Below, in pieces: positions 12,193 through 21,487 of a stretch of DNA of 64,000 bases; the stretch's first letter is position 1, and each line of letters opens with the position of its first letter. Source of the stretch: a bacterium (GTDB lineage: Bacteria; Planctomycetota; Planctomycetia; Planctomycetales; Planctomycetaceae). Both the position numbers and the translations under genes were made by a program. The stretch spans positions 78,634-142,633 of the forward strand of contig WGME01000011.1 in assembly GCA_016125225.1 (NCBI GenBank). The letters are read 5' to 3'. The notes below the pieces were generated by a model. That model saw nothing but the letters and a program-made list of their open reading frames with translations, was not told the DNA's origin and searched no databases.

Positions 12193-13407
12193 TTATGGCA
12201 GCAGGTCGCTGGGCGCATCAATCATCAGATTCGTCGAGAAGAGAATGTTTTCGCTGGCGGGTTCTCGCAGTTCGACGGCTTTCGGCACGCTGGAAAAGGT
12301 GTTGCCCGTAATGCTGACATAACGTGTGCCTTCCAGCACGATACCGCCCGCTAACTGGTCATCAATTTTTCGGCGGACGGTCCCCTCGCCGATATAGCTG
12401 TCGCAGAACGTGTTCCCCGAGACGGTGATGCGACTGCTGTCTTGGCCGATGTGTAAGCAGCGTGTTTCCAAGAGTGGGGGTTGGCTTCCATCCTTGGCTT
12501 TCGGTGGCAGCTTTAGCAGCGGAAAGGTGTTGGCTGACACGGTGCAGCCATGCGCATCAACGAGATCAACCCCGCCACCATTGTGAGCAATCACATTAGA
12601 GGAAAGGGTAATTCCATAACAATCGCGGGCCAGCACAATGGCTCGGCCATCGCATTCTTCAATCATGTTGCCCGAGACGACTGAACCATAGGTGTTTTCA
12701 ATGACGACGCCATCCCCCAGATGGTCGTCGATACAATTCCCCGTCAGGCACAGGTTGAAAGCGTCGAAACAGCGTACAGCGTCGCGATTTTCTTCGAAGT
12801 GATTCCCGCTGACCACAATGTCGTGGCAACCGGGGACACTTAGTCCTGTCGCTTTGTTGTAAGTGATCAGGCAGTCATTGACGCGAGGGTCTTCATAGCA
12901 ACGGTCGAGCTTGATGCCGTCGCCTCCATGATAGCTGACAGTCACACCTTGAATGAAAATTTCATTGACCAGAATGGCTTCGATGCCATGACCGCTCTTT
13001 TCATGGCCGGTGATGCGAAAGTTGCTGAGCATGACCCGCCAGAGTCTGTCAGCAGCTTTCACTTTTTCACCGTCGGGATGTTGCACAATCAGGGCGGGTT
13101 GCCCTTCCGTGTTCATGTTCTTGATATGAGTTGCGGTGCCAGACCCCTGCACAAGAACATCTCCGCGGGATAGCACCAGCGGCTGCGAAATCTCGAAGGT
13201 ACCCGGGGGAACGCGGACGACGCCCCCTTCCAGAGGAAGGGCATCGAAAGCTGCCTGCAAGGAGGGGAACTGAGCGGCATCAAGCTCGGCTCGGGCACCC
13301 GGCAACAAAGCGACTGGGGACGTTGACGCTTGACGAGTTTCTTGTGCCGTAGTGATCCAGGCCATCCCCATAAACGCAAGACTCAGCAAAACAGCGGCTC
13401 GAACCAT
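12193..13407 (-). CDS. Exported right-handed beta-helix protein
   Basis: 404 residues from the ATG at 13407, which has AGGGAG upstream. Signal peptide: MVRAAVLLSLAFMGMAWITTAQ. The body shows regular ~22-residue turns with Asn/His ladders (for example VSGNHFEENRDAV, LTGNCIDDHLGDGV, VSGNMIEECDGRAI, LSSNVIAHNGGG), typical of NosD/pectate-lyase-like parallel beta-helix (PbH1) repeats. It starts with an ALPLEGGVVRVPPGTF segment seen in pectate-lyase superfamily proteins. Such proteins bind or cut polysaccharide outside the cell; I cannot identify a catalytic site or substrate. The next gene upstream (13513) is on the same strand about 105 bases away. Confidence 0.85.
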   Translation of the reverse strand: MVRAAVLLSLAFMGMAWITTAQETRQASTSPVALLPGARAELDAAQFPSLQAAFDALPLEGGVVRVPPGTFEISQPLVLSRGDVLVQGSGTATHIKNMNTEGQPALIVQHPDGEKVKAADRLWRVMLSNFRITGHEKSGHGIEAILVNEIFIQGVTVSYHGGDGIKLDRCYEDPRVNDCLITYNKATGLSVPGCHDIVVSGNHFEENRDAVRCFDAFNLCLTGNCIDDHLGDGVVIENTYGSVVSGNMIEECDGRAIVLARDCYGITLSSNVIAHNGGGVDLVDAHGCTVSANTFPLLKLPPKAKDGSQPPLLETRCLHIGQDSSRITVSGNTFCDSYIGEGTVRRKIDDQLAGGIVLEGTRYVSITGNTFSSVPKAVELREPASENILFSTNLMIDAPSDLLP

Positions 13408-13512
13408 ATCGCATGAACTCCCTGAAAAGACGTACCTGAATGACTCTGCCCATCGGAATCTACGAGCTTCAGTTGAGATCATTTTTCATTTACAGACGCC
13501 ACTTGCATCTGA

Positions 13513-14340
13513 TCATTGGCGGGGTTCCTCATGTCGGAATAAGGCCCGCAGCTCTAACGGATAGTCTGTGAGAATCCCATTGATTCCGACAGCAGCGGCT
13601 TGCTGCCATGCTGTCGGCAGGTGACCGGCAACCGTGGGGCCAGCAATGAAAGACTGCTTTTGGGCACGCTGAATTTGGGCGATCTCCTCAGCCGATGGGA
13701 TGTAGCGAAAGTAAATCCAATCCACATCAGGCGCCTGGAGTATGGCAGGAAATTCGCCCGGATTGTTCGCGACAGCAGCGGTCTGGGCGGCACGGTTGGT
13801 TCGCTTGAGTTGTGATCGCACTCCCGGTTCTGTGATGGTCCGACCAATAAACAGCAGGCGCTGGAGTACCTGATGTTGTTCCGCCAGTTTAACCACTTCG
13901 GCTTCGACATCAGTGGCTTTCAGATCGACGGCAACCAGAATGTCGTGCTGGCGATACTCCGCAACCAGTTCGAGCACCTCATCGATGGTGGGCACCTTCT
14001 CGCCGGCAAACCTGGGATCAAACCAGCTTCCAGCATCCAGTTGTCGGATCTCAGACAACGTATGGTCCGCGACTCGGCCTTGTCCGGTGGTTGTGCGGTC
14101 CAGCGTGTCATCGTGCAGGCAGACCAGCACGCCATCTTTTGACTTCTGCACGTCGAACTCAAACCCGATGCGGAGTTCCAGGCAGGCACGAAAGTTGGCC
14201 AGCGTATTTTCGGGTGCGTGCCGCAACAGACCGCGATGAGCCACCACAAACGGTGGCTGTGATTCCGCCGCCTGTGACTGCGGCAACAACGCGAGACATG
14301 CACCAATTCCGAAAAGCAATCCATGGCTGCGGGTCATCAT
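13513..14340 (-). CDS. Exported glycerophosphodiester phosphodiesterase
   Basis: 275 residues from the ATG at 14340 (a second ATG follows at 14337). Signal peptide region: HGLLFGIGACLALLPQSQA. GDPD catalytic elements: AHRGLLRHAPENTLANF (general acid/base His plus the metal-binding Glu-Asn), EFDVQKSKDG and LHDDTLDRTT, then KATDVEAEVVKL. The enzyme hydrolyses glycerophosphodiesters from degraded phospholipids to glycerol 3-phosphate and an alcohol, here in the periplasm. It is followed by the beta-helix gene on the same strand. The long open frame to 14508 has no family support and lacks a leader. Confidence 0.9.
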   Translation of the reverse strand: MMTRSHGLLFGIGACLALLPQSQAAESQPPFVVAHRGLLRHAPENTLANFRACLELRIGFEFDVQKSKDGVLVCLHDDTLDRTTTGQGRVADHTLSEIRQLDAGSWFDPRFAGEKVPTIDEVLELVAEYRQHDILVAVDLKATDVEAEVVKLAEQHQVLQRLLFIGRTITEPGVRSQLKRTNRAAQTAAVANNPGEFPAILQAPDVDWIYFRYIPSAEEIAQIQRAQKQSFIAGPTVAGHLPTAWQQAAAVGINGILTDYPLELRALFRHEEPRQ

Positions 14341-14522
14341 GGCGGTTCTCAATCGGGTCACAAGCTTACCTGTGTTGATGGTACAGAACAGCAACTGTTG
14401 ATGCATAGGCTGCCGCAGGGCCGGATACGGGTGCCGTGCTGACTCGTTAGACCCAGCGCGCGTCGAGCGTTTTGCGACTGACGGTTCTCCCGAAAAAGTC
14501 GCAGGCATCTTTCAGGAACCGG

Positions 14523-14531
14523 TGTTATACT
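14523..14531 (+). promoter_or_regulatory. Candidate extended -10 element of tkt
   Basis: TGTTATACT gives a TG-n extended -10 with TATACT (14526-14531). No good -35 is seen. It would give a leader of about 70 bases before the tkt start. Confidence 0.4.
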
Positions 14532-14608
14532 TGCGTCAACTCGTGGGGACGGTTCCGCGCCGCCTCAAATGTACACTCACTTAATCGCGACCATCGACAG
14601 GATCGACA

Positions 14609-16687
14609 ATGTCAGCCACCGCGACGTCAGCCAGTCAGCAGACGATCGAACAACTCGCCGTCAATTCCATCCGAACGCTCTCGATGGACGGCGTTCAGCA
14701 GGCCAAATCGGGACACCCCGGCTCACCCATGGGCATGGCCCCGAATGCTTATGTGCTGTGGCAACGCGTGATGAATTACAACCCGGCGGACCCCATCTGG
14801 CCGAACCGCGACCGGTTCGTGCTCTCCGCCGGCCATGCGTCGATGCTCATCTATTCCTTGCTGCATCTGACCGGCGTGAAGAATGTCGTCGATGAGGTGA
14901 AAGTCACTGACGAACCCGCCGTCAGTCTTGACGAGATCAAGCGGTTCCGTCAGTTGGGGAGCAAGACCCCGGGGCATCCGGAATATCGCTTCACCGGCGG
15001 TGTCGAAACCACGACGGGTCCGCTCGGCCAGGGTGTGGCCAATAGCGTCGGCATGGCGATGGCCGAGAAATGGCTCGCCGCCCGCTACAACAAGCCCGGT
15101 TACGAACTCTTCGATTACAACGTGTACGCCTTCGCTGGCGACGGTTGTATGCAGGAAGGGATTTCGGCCGAAGCGGGTTCGATGGCCGGTCACTTGAAGC
15201 TGTCGAACCTCTGCTGGATCTACGACTCCAACCACATCACCATCGAAGGGGATACGAACCTGTCGATGTCGGAAGATGTGGGAGCCCGGTTCCAGGCCTA
15301 CGGTTGGAACGTGCTGCATGTCGACGACGGCAACGATCTCGCCGCGCTCGAACAGGCTTATCAGACCTTCCTGAAGACCACCGACAAGCCGACGATGATT
15401 ATCGTCCGCAGTCACATCGCCTGGGGAGCACCGAACAAACAGGACACGCACGGTGCTCACGGCGAGCCGCTGGGTGACGAAGAAATCGCCCTCACCAAGA
15501 AGGTGTACGGGTGGCCGACCGAACCGAAGTTCTACGTGCCGGATGGTGTGTACGAACACTTCCAGCAGGGCATCGGTGCCCGTGGTGCGAAAGCGGAAGC
15601 CGCATGGTCAGCCCTGTTCGCCAAGTACAAGACCGAATACCCGGAACTCGCGACCGAAATCGAACTGATGCAGCAGCGCCAGTTGCCTGCCGGTTGGGAT
15701 GCCACTCTGCCGAGTTATGCTGCTGATCCGAAAGGCAAGGCAACGCGCGATGTCTCGGGCGAAGCACTCAACGCCATTGCCAAAAACGTGCCGTGGCTGA
15801 TCGGTGGAGCTGCTGACCTCGCGCCATCCACGAAGACGCTGATCAAGGGGGCCGATGGGTTCCAGGCGGGCAACTACGGTGGTCGCAACTTCCACTTCGG
15901 CATTCGCGAACATGCCATGGCCGCGGCGGTCAACGGCATGACACTGAGCCGCGTGCGGGCTTACGGCTCCACGTTCCTGGTCTTCAGCGACTACTGCCGG
16001 AACACGATTCGACTGTCGGCGATCATGGAAATCCCGACGATTTTTGTCTTCACGCACGACTCGATTGGCGTGGGTGAAGACGGACCAACGCACCAGCCGG
16101 TGGAACACGTGGCGTCGCTGCGGGCGATTCCGGGTCTGATCGTCTTGCGTCCCGGTGATGCCAACGAAACCGTCGCGGCGTGGAAAGCCACGATGGAACA
16201 AACCAAGGAGCCGGTGGCCTTGGTGCTGTCGCGACAGGCGATGCCGACACTCGATCGCACGAAGTACGCCTCGGCTGACGGTGTCGCCAAGGGGGCCTAT
16301 GTTCTTGCTGATGCGGCGAATGGCAAGCCGCAGGTGATTCTCATCGGTACCGGCACCGAGTTGTGTCTCGCTGTCGAGGCTTATGAGAAGCTGACAGCGG
16401 AAGGCATCGCAGCCCGCGTGGTCAGCATGCCGTCATGGGAACTCTTCGAGCACTATTGCCATAAGCATCCGGAATACCGCGAACAGGTCTTCCCGAGCAG
16501 CGTGAAAGCCCGCGTGTCGGTCGAAGCGGGAACCACCTTCGGTTGGGAACGCTATGTGGGAATGGACGGGACTGCCATCGGAATGCACTCGTTCGGTGCC
16601 TCGGGACCACTGAAAGACGTCCTCGCTCACTTCGGATTCACGACCGCGAACGTCGTCGAGGCAGCAAAGAAAGTCGCTAAGTGCTAA
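14609..16687 (+). CDS. tkt: Transketolase
   Basis: 692 residues, a normal bacterial length. Thiamine-diphosphate enzyme that moves two-carbon units between sugar phosphates in the non-oxidative pentose phosphate pathway. Motifs in order: GHPGSPMGMAP (about 35), the diphosphate-binding GDGCMQEGISAEAG (about 180), HGAHGEPL, and in the second half NFHFGIREHAMAAAVNGM (about 430), which carries the catalytic Glu that activates the cofactor. The start ATG has AGGA about 9 bases upstream. The final codons and stop (GCTAAGTGCTAA) are part of an inverted repeat that continues into the intergenic region. The product also feeds glyceraldehyde 3-phosphate, the substrate of the Dxs encoded at 40619, though the genes are far apart. 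Confidence 0.97.
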   Translation: MSATATSASQQTIEQLAVNSIRTLSMDGVQQAKSGHPGSPMGMAPNAYVLWQRVMNYNPADPIWPNRDRFVLSAGHASMLIYSLLHLTGVKNVVDEVKVTDEPAVSLDEIKRFRQLGSKTPGHPEYRFTGGVETTTGPLGQGVANSVGMAMAEKWLAARYNKPGYELFDYNVYAFAGDGCMQEGISAEAGSMAGHLKLSNLCWIYDSNHITIEGDTNLSMSEDVGARFQAYGWNVLHVDDGNDLAALEQAYQTFLKTTDKPTMIIVRSHIAWGAPNKQDTHGAHGEPLGDEEIALTKKVYGWPTEPKFYVPDGVYEHFQQGIGARGAKAEAAWSALFAKYKTEYPELATEIELMQQRQLPAGWDATLPSYAADPKGKATRDVSGEALNAIAKNVPWLIGGAADLAPSTKTLIKGADGFQAGNYGGRNFHFGIREHAMAAAVNGMTLSRVRAYGSTFLVFSDYCRNTIRLSAIMEIPTIFVFTHDSIGVGEDGPTHQPVEHVASLRAIPGLIVLRPGDANETVAAWKATMEQTKEPVALVLSRQAMPTLDRTKYASADGVAKGAYVLADAANGKPQVILIGTGTELCLAVEAYEKLTAEGIAARVVSMPSWELFEHYCHKHPEYREQVFPSSVKARVSVEAGTTFGWERYVGMDGTAIGMHSFGASGPLKDVLAHFGFTTANVVEAAKKVAKC

Positions 16688-16761
16688 GGGTTCAGGGCTA
16701 AGTGCAGGAGATGAATTGAAGACCTGTCTTGACTCTTAGCACTTAACACTAAGCCTTTAGC
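16676..16761. repeat. Inverted TAAGTGC / GCACTTA repeat at the end of tkt
   Basis: Left part GCTAAGTGCTAAGG...GGCTAAGTGC (16676-16704) and right part TTAGCACTTAACACTAAGCC (16736-16755) are near inverse copies. It overlaps the tkt stop and ends just before the 16776 gene. Confidence 0.6.
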
Positions 16762-16775
16762 TTTGCGGAGCTTCC

Positions 16776-17375
16776 ATGCACCATTCGCTTCCCATCATTT
16801 TGCTGGCGCGGCATGGCGAGACCGCATGGTCCCTCACCGGGCAGCATACGGGCTGCCGGACGGATCTGCCGTTGACAGAGCGGGGTGAGCGAAATGCTCG
16901 CCATCTCGGCCAGCGGCTGGAGGGAATCTGGATGCCGCATGTCTTTTGCAGTCCGCTGCTGCGGGCACGGAGAACGTGCGAGCTGGCCGGATATGCGGAA
17001 GAGGCGGAAATCGATCCCGATCTCGTTGAATGGGACTATGGCGATTACGAGGGAATCACCACGCCGGAAATTCGCAAGACCGTGCCCGACTGGACGGTCT
17101 TTCGGCATGGAGCACCGAATGGTGAGAGTGTCGAACAGGCGACGGCACGAGCCGATCGGGTGGTCGCCAAACTCCGCGAATTGAACGACAGTGCAATCCT
17201 CTTTTCGAGCGGGCATTTCCTGCGGTTGCTCGCAGCCCGCTGGTGCGGCTGGCTTCCCGCTCAGGGAAAGCAACTACTGCTCGATACAGCCACGATCAGT
17301 ATTCTCGGCTACGAGCACACGCTTGATGAGCCAGCCATCCGGTTGTGGAACGACAGCCGGCACGTTGTCGATTGA
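16776..17375 (+). CDS. Histidine phosphatase family protein
   Basis: 199 residues, the size of the cofactor-dependent phosphoglycerate mutase-like (branch 1) phosphatases. Catalytic core: LARHGETAW at the N-terminus (phospho-accepting His), TERGERNARHLGQRL, CSPLLRARRTCELA (second Arg), WDYGDYEG (acid residue region) and SSGHFLRLLAARW (second catalytic His). No signal peptide. It could be a sugar-phosphate phosphatase or a phosphoglycerate mutase-like enzyme; the sequence does not show which. It lies 88 bases after tkt on the same strand, with an inverted repeat between, so cotranscription is possible but not assured. It converges with the sulfatase gene. Confidence 0.9.
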   Translation: MHHSLPIILLARHGETAWSLTGQHTGCRTDLPLTERGERNARHLGQRLEGIWMPHVFCSPLLRARRTCELAGYAEEAEIDPDLVEWDYGDYEGITTPEIRKTVPDWTVFRHGAPNGESVEQATARADRVVAKLRELNDSAILFSSGHFLRLLAARWCGWLPAQGKQLLLDTATISILGYEHTLDEPAIRLWNDSRHVVD

Positions 17376-17429
17376 TCTCGATGAAACAGACGCCCAGGAA
17401 CTGCTTTCCGTAGGCATCACACCGGAAAT

Positions 17430-18971
17430 TTACTCGACCTTGCCAACTGGTCGTAAACCGGTTCCAGTGCGGTTAGTGAGCGAATCCCCCAGGTCTTGCC
17501 GGGCTGTCTCCGCGAGCTTGGTCAGCAACCGCACGACATCGGGATGTTGGGCGGCAACGTTGATCGTTTCGCCGGGGTCTTCATCGAGATTGAACAGCGA
17601 CAAGCCGAGGGTTTCCACGCGATATCCATGACGGCTGGCAATCCCCCGGATTCCCGATTCGGTAATCGATAACGGCTTCATGTTTTCCCAGTTCGAAGGC
17701 TTGCCATTCTTGCCGGGTGCTGCCGCGACGGTGAGGTATTCATGCGGAAAATGGAGCTTCCAGGGACCACTGCGGACCGCATGCAGTTCGTTGCCGGAGT
17801 AAAAGTACAACGCTTCGTGCGGACTCTTGACATCCTTTTGACCAGAGATCACGGGCCACACGTCACGGCCATCAATCGCTGTTGCGGGCAACGTTGTCCC
17901 GAGCAACTTGGCCATCGTCGGCAATAAATCGATGGTCATCATCGGGTCGGCACAAACCCGTCCCGCGGGAATCTGACCCGGCCAGACCATCACACAGGGA
18001 ACACGCACGCCCCCTTCGAACGTCGTCAATTTGCCTTCCCGCAAGACTCCGGACGATCCTGCATGTTCGCCGTAAGACAGGAACGGGCCATTGTCGGACG
18101 CGAAGATGATCCAGGTCTTCTCTGCGATTCCAGCCGCCTGTACCGCATCGATGATCTGACCGATCCCATGATCGAGTTCTTCGACCACATCGCCATACAA
18201 ACCGTGCTCGGTGCGTCCGCGATAGTCATCCGACGCGAAGATCGGCACATGCGGCATGATGTGAGGCACGTACAGGAAAAATGGTTCCTCACGATGCCGT
18301 TCAATGAACTGCACCGACCGCTCGGTGAGCCATTTGGTGAACTGCGACTGATCGGGATCAAGCGCGATCACACGTTCGTTTTCATATAACGGGAGTGACG
18401 GAATATCGCGGATGACGGGATGCAGCGGCCCATTGTCGTTCGAGTAAGGGATACCGAAAAACTCATCGAAGCCGTTACGTGTCGGGAGAAACGGCGGTTG
18501 ATGTCCCAGATGCCATTTCCCGTAGATCGCCGTGGCGTAACCGTTCGCCTTGAAGAGTTCGCTGAGCAGGAATTCTTCGGGATTAATGCCGGTCTGGCTG
18601 GTGTGATTGAGTGCCCCGGCAAGTCCCACGCGATGCGAGTAACACCCCGTGAAGAGGGCCGCCCGTGACGCCGTGCAGACCGGTTGAGCGACATAAAAAT
18701 TGGTAAATCGCGTACCGAGCTTTTGCAGCCGGTTGATTTGCGGAGTCTGGAAGCCTTTGGCCCCCTGAGAGGTAATGTCGCCGTAACCGAGATCATCCGC
18801 ATAGATCAGAATGACATTCGGGCGGCTTTGGGGCTGAGCGGAACACGTCTGCGGAAAGAGGCCCAGCCAGATAATAAGAGTCAGGCAGCAAACCAACCCC
18901 AGCGAACGGCAGAGGCACAAATTCCCCGGGGAAGCATTCGCAACCGGTCCACTCTGACTGTCATCATACAT
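17430..18971 (-). CDS. Exported sulfatase (arylsulfatase A type)
   Basis: 513 residues from the ATG at 18971; earlier starts at 19016 (ATG) and 19043 (TTG) are possible. A hydrophobic export segment (LGLVCCLTLIIWLGLFPQTC) follows a long polar start. Sulfatase features: RPNVILIYADDLGYGD (calcium-binding Asp pair), the formylglycine motif CTASRAALFTG (Cys form, Ala replacing the usual Pro), GKWHLGH, and FASDNGPFLSYGEH. Formylglycine-generating enzyme is needed to activate it and is not encoded here. Planctomycetes use large sets of these enzymes to desulfate algal or other polysaccharides. A single gene; its neighbours converge or are unrelated. Confidence 0.95.
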   Translation of the reverse strand: MYDDSQSGPVANASPGNLCLCRSLGLVCCLTLIIWLGLFPQTCSAQPQSRPNVILIYADDLGYGDITSQGAKGFQTPQINRLQKLGTRFTNFYVAQPVCTASRAALFTGCYSHRVGLAGALNHTSQTGINPEEFLLSELFKANGYATAIYGKWHLGHQPPFLPTRNGFDEFFGIPYSNDNGPLHPVIRDIPSLPLYENERVIALDPDQSQFTKWLTERSVQFIERHREEPFFLYVPHIMPHVPIFASDDYRGRTEHGLYGDVVEELDHGIGQIIDAVQAAGIAEKTWIIFASDNGPFLSYGEHAGSSGVLREGKLTTFEGGVRVPCVMVWPGQIPAGRVCADPMMTIDLLPTMAKLLGTTLPATAIDGRDVWPVISGQKDVKSPHEALYFYSGNELHAVRSGPWKLHFPHEYLTVAAAPGKNGKPSNWENMKPLSITESGIRGIASRHGYRVETLGLSLFNLDEDPGETINVAAQHPDVVRLLTKLAETARQDLGDSLTNRTGTGLRPVGKVE

Positions 18972-19166
18972 TGTTGTGGTTTCACGCTTTTGCTCAAACG
19001 AAAGGGAATGCCCCATTCTTGAGCAACGTGTGGTCAGAGTCAAACTGCGGAGAGTTGAATCGACGGAAATGCCTCAAAACATCAGAGCATGAGCAAGCTG
19101 AGCAAACTCTGACTGCAGAAGTCGAACTCACAGGCCACTTAGGCAACTGGAGCCGTATCGCCAGCT

Positions 19167-19790
19167 CTATTCACTGACGAACACGCGGGTGCCACTGATG
19201 CCCGAGGGATAGAAGTTGGAATGGAAGCGTGGCCAGCCGTAACCATAGGGCGTCCGGTAGTACGGCCAACCCCAGCCTCCTCCTGAGCTGACATCGACAT
19301 TGACCGATGTCTGCTGAACCGGCGGACGAGGTCGCGGCTGCCCCAGCAAGAGTTCCATCGTCGCATCGTGTCGATAGGATGGGTTGATGTCATACTCCGT
19401 ACGGCTGAACGGAATCGATGCGTAGATTTCGGCATACCGTCCCGCATGTGCCACGGCGGGAGACAACGAGGCGGTACAAGGCACGGGTTCGGCGGCAGCC
19501 GGCGGAAGGCTCGCATCATCGAGAGGCAATGGGGGAGAGACAGCCACATCGTTCGGAACATCGAGGGGAACGGACGATTCCTCCGCAAACACGGCCGGTT
19601 GAATCACAATGTCGGCAGCAGGATTGGCGACAACGTTCGTACTGTCTGCCGACCAGGGGGTCACCGTCATCACCCAGTCGCCAAACCGATAGGTCTGCAC
19701 GGCAGACAGGTCGTTCGCTTGCGGCGGTGCTGCAAAGACCGCGGTCAGCAGGCAACCAGTCCCGAGAATTGAGACGAGAGATGTTCCCAT
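19167..19790 (-). CDS. Exported hypothetical protein, Pro/Tyr-rich
   Basis: 207 residues from the ATG at 19790, preceded by AGGGA. Signal peptide MGTSLVSILGTGCLLTAVFA cut near AAPP. The centre is rich in Pro, Ala and Val (PPLPLDDASLPPAAAEPVP); the end is aromatic and Gly-rich (GGGWGWPYYRTPYGYGWPRF). It begins at divergence from argH and ends about 200 bases from the sulfatase gene. No family recognised; the composition suggests an envelope or surface protein. Confidence 0.65.
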   Translation of the reverse strand: MGTSLVSILGTGCLLTAVFAAPPQANDLSAVQTYRFGDWVMTVTPWSADSTNVVANPAADIVIQPAVFAEESSVPLDVPNDVAVSPPLPLDDASLPPAAAEPVPCTASLSPAVAHAGRYAEIYASIPFSRTEYDINPSYRHDATMELLLGQPRPRPPVQQTSVNVDVSSGGGWGWPYYRTPYGYGWPRFHSNFYPSGISGTRVFVSE

Positions 19791-20061
19791 GGCGATGTCC
19801 CTGGAGCGATGGGCCGTTGCCCACGGCATGCGACCGGATTTAGCGTGTGTAGCGATTCTCCGTTTACGCTAGGCAACACGGGGGACCGGTGTCAAAGCGG
19901 CAATCCCGTTTCCGGGGGCATTTTCGGAGGCAATTGTCCGGTTGTAACGGTGAGATGTTCCGTTCGCTGTCGCCGTGTGATACAACCACTCACCAGTCCG
20001 TTCACCCCGAGATCTGTCAGTTTTGGGGTGTTTTCCCGCAGTCAGACAGGAAGCAGCTATA

Positions 20062-21447
20062 GTGTCGGCAAAAGCCTGGGGTGGAGCGTTTTCCGAAGCC
20101 ACCGATCCCCGCGTGGAACTGTTCACCGAATCGATCAGCTTCGATGCAAGGTTGGCGCTCGTTGACATTCGCGGGTCGCAGGCCCACGCCAAAATGCTCG
20201 CCAAAGTTGGTTTGCTGACGAACGAAGAAGCCCAGCAGATCATCGACCATCTCAACGAAATCGGTCAGCAGATTACCCGCGGCGAGTTTGAGTGGAAGAC
20301 CGAACTCGAAGACATTCATATGCACATCGAGACGGCGTTGATCGCGCGCATTGGCGATGTCGGCCGTAAGTTGCATACCGGCCGCAGTCGCAACGATCAG
20401 GTGTCGCTCGACCTCAAGCTTTACGTTCGCGAAGCCTTGCAACGCATTGATGAAGCGCTCGAAGATCTGCAGCGAGCCTTTGTCGATCGCTATGAGCAAG
20501 ATCGCGAGATCATTCTGCCCGGCTATACCCATTTGCAACGGGCTCAACCGGTGATGGCAGCCCATTACTGGCTGGCCTACTGCGAGAAATTCCAACGCGA
20601 TCGCGATCGTTTGCGTGATTGCAGCAAGCGACTCAATGTCTTGCCGCTCGGTGCCGCGGCATTGGCCGGAACATCGTTGCCGATTGATCGGGAAGAGACC
20701 GCCCGGCTGCTGAATTTCACAGATGTCGCCGCCAACAGCCTCGATGTTTCCAGCGATCGCGATTTTCTGGCGGAAGCCATTTTCTCCATGTCGTTGATCG
20801 CCGTGCACCTTTCGGGTTGGGCGGAAGAATGGATTTTGTGGTGTACCACGGAATTCGGCTTCCTCAAGCTGCCCGACGCCTACACGACTGGCTCATCGAT
20901 TATGCCGCAGAAGCGGAACCCCGATGTGCTGGAACTTATCCGTGGCAAGTCGGCCCGGGTGATCGCCGACGTGCAGCAGATTCTTACGCTACTCAAAGGC
21001 CTGCCCCTCGCCTACAACCGCGATTTGCAGGAAGACAAGCTCGCCTTCTTCGATGCCTTTGACACGATCTCCGCGTGCCTGGAACTGGCACCGTCAATTG
21101 TGCGGCTGGCGAAATTGCGGGCCGATAAGATCAATGCCCGGCTGGAAGAGGGCTTCCTTGATGCCACCACGTTGATGGAATATCTCATTCAGCACGGGGT
21201 ACCCATGCGGACGGGGCACGAAGTCGTCGGTCATCTGGTACGACTCTGCGAAAGCCGCGGGATCACGTTGGCAGAAATGCCCCTGGCCGATTTTCAGGCG
21301 GTCAATCCCTTGATCGCGGACGATGTATACGGCTGGCTGGGAGTGAAGAATGTTGTCGCCAAACTGCAGAGCTACGGCAGCGGCGGCATCAACTGCATTG
21401 AAGAACAGGTCGAAGAATGGCGCACACGTTTGCGGACGGAAGGGTAA
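20062..21447 (+). CDS. argH: Argininosuccinate lyase
   Basis: 461 residues from the GTG at 20062, which has AGGAAG 8 bases upstream and aligns with the family start ([19 protein letters not shown]). The open frame extends to a TTG at 20023 with no family support. Last step of arginine synthesis: argininosuccinate to arginine plus fumarate. Motifs: [10 protein letters not shown] (about 105), [11 protein letters not shown] (about 155) and the superfamily signature [12 protein letters not shown] (about 278). No other arginine genes lie in the window. A hairpin with a T run follows the stop. Confidence 0.97.
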   Translation: MSAKAWGGAFSEATDPRVELFTESISFDARLALVDIRGSQAHAKMLAKVGLLTNEEAQQIIDHLNEIGQQITRGEFEWKTELEDIHMHIETALIARIGDVGRKLHTGRSRNDQVSLDLKLYVREALQRIDEALEDLQRAFVDRYEQDREIILPGYTHLQRAQPVMAAHYWLAYCEKFQRDRDRLRDCSKRLNVLPLGAAALAGTSLPIDREETARLLNFTDVAANSLDVSSDRDFLAEAIFSMSLIAVHLSGWAEEWILWCTTEFGFLKLPDAYTTGSSIMPQKRNPDVLELIRGKSARVIADVQQILTLLKGLPLAYNRDLQEDKLAFFDAFDTISACLELAPSIVRLAKLRADKINARLEEGFLDATTLMEYLIQHGVPMRTGHEVVGHLVRLCESRGITLAEMPLADFQAVNPLIADDVYGWLGVKNVVAKLQSYGSGGINCIEEQVEEWRTRLRTEG

Positions 21448-21457
21448 GCGAAAATAC

Positions 21458-21482
21458 CCGCCACTCGGCGGTGGCGGCTTTT
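21458..21482. terminator. Bidirectional terminator between argH and the AAA ATPase gene
   Basis: CCGCCAC (21458-21464) pairs with GTGGCGG (21471-21477), followed by CTTTT on the plus strand and preceded by AAAATA, which gives TATTTT on the minus strand. The flanking genes converge. Confidence 0.75.
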
Positions 21483-21487
21483 GACCA

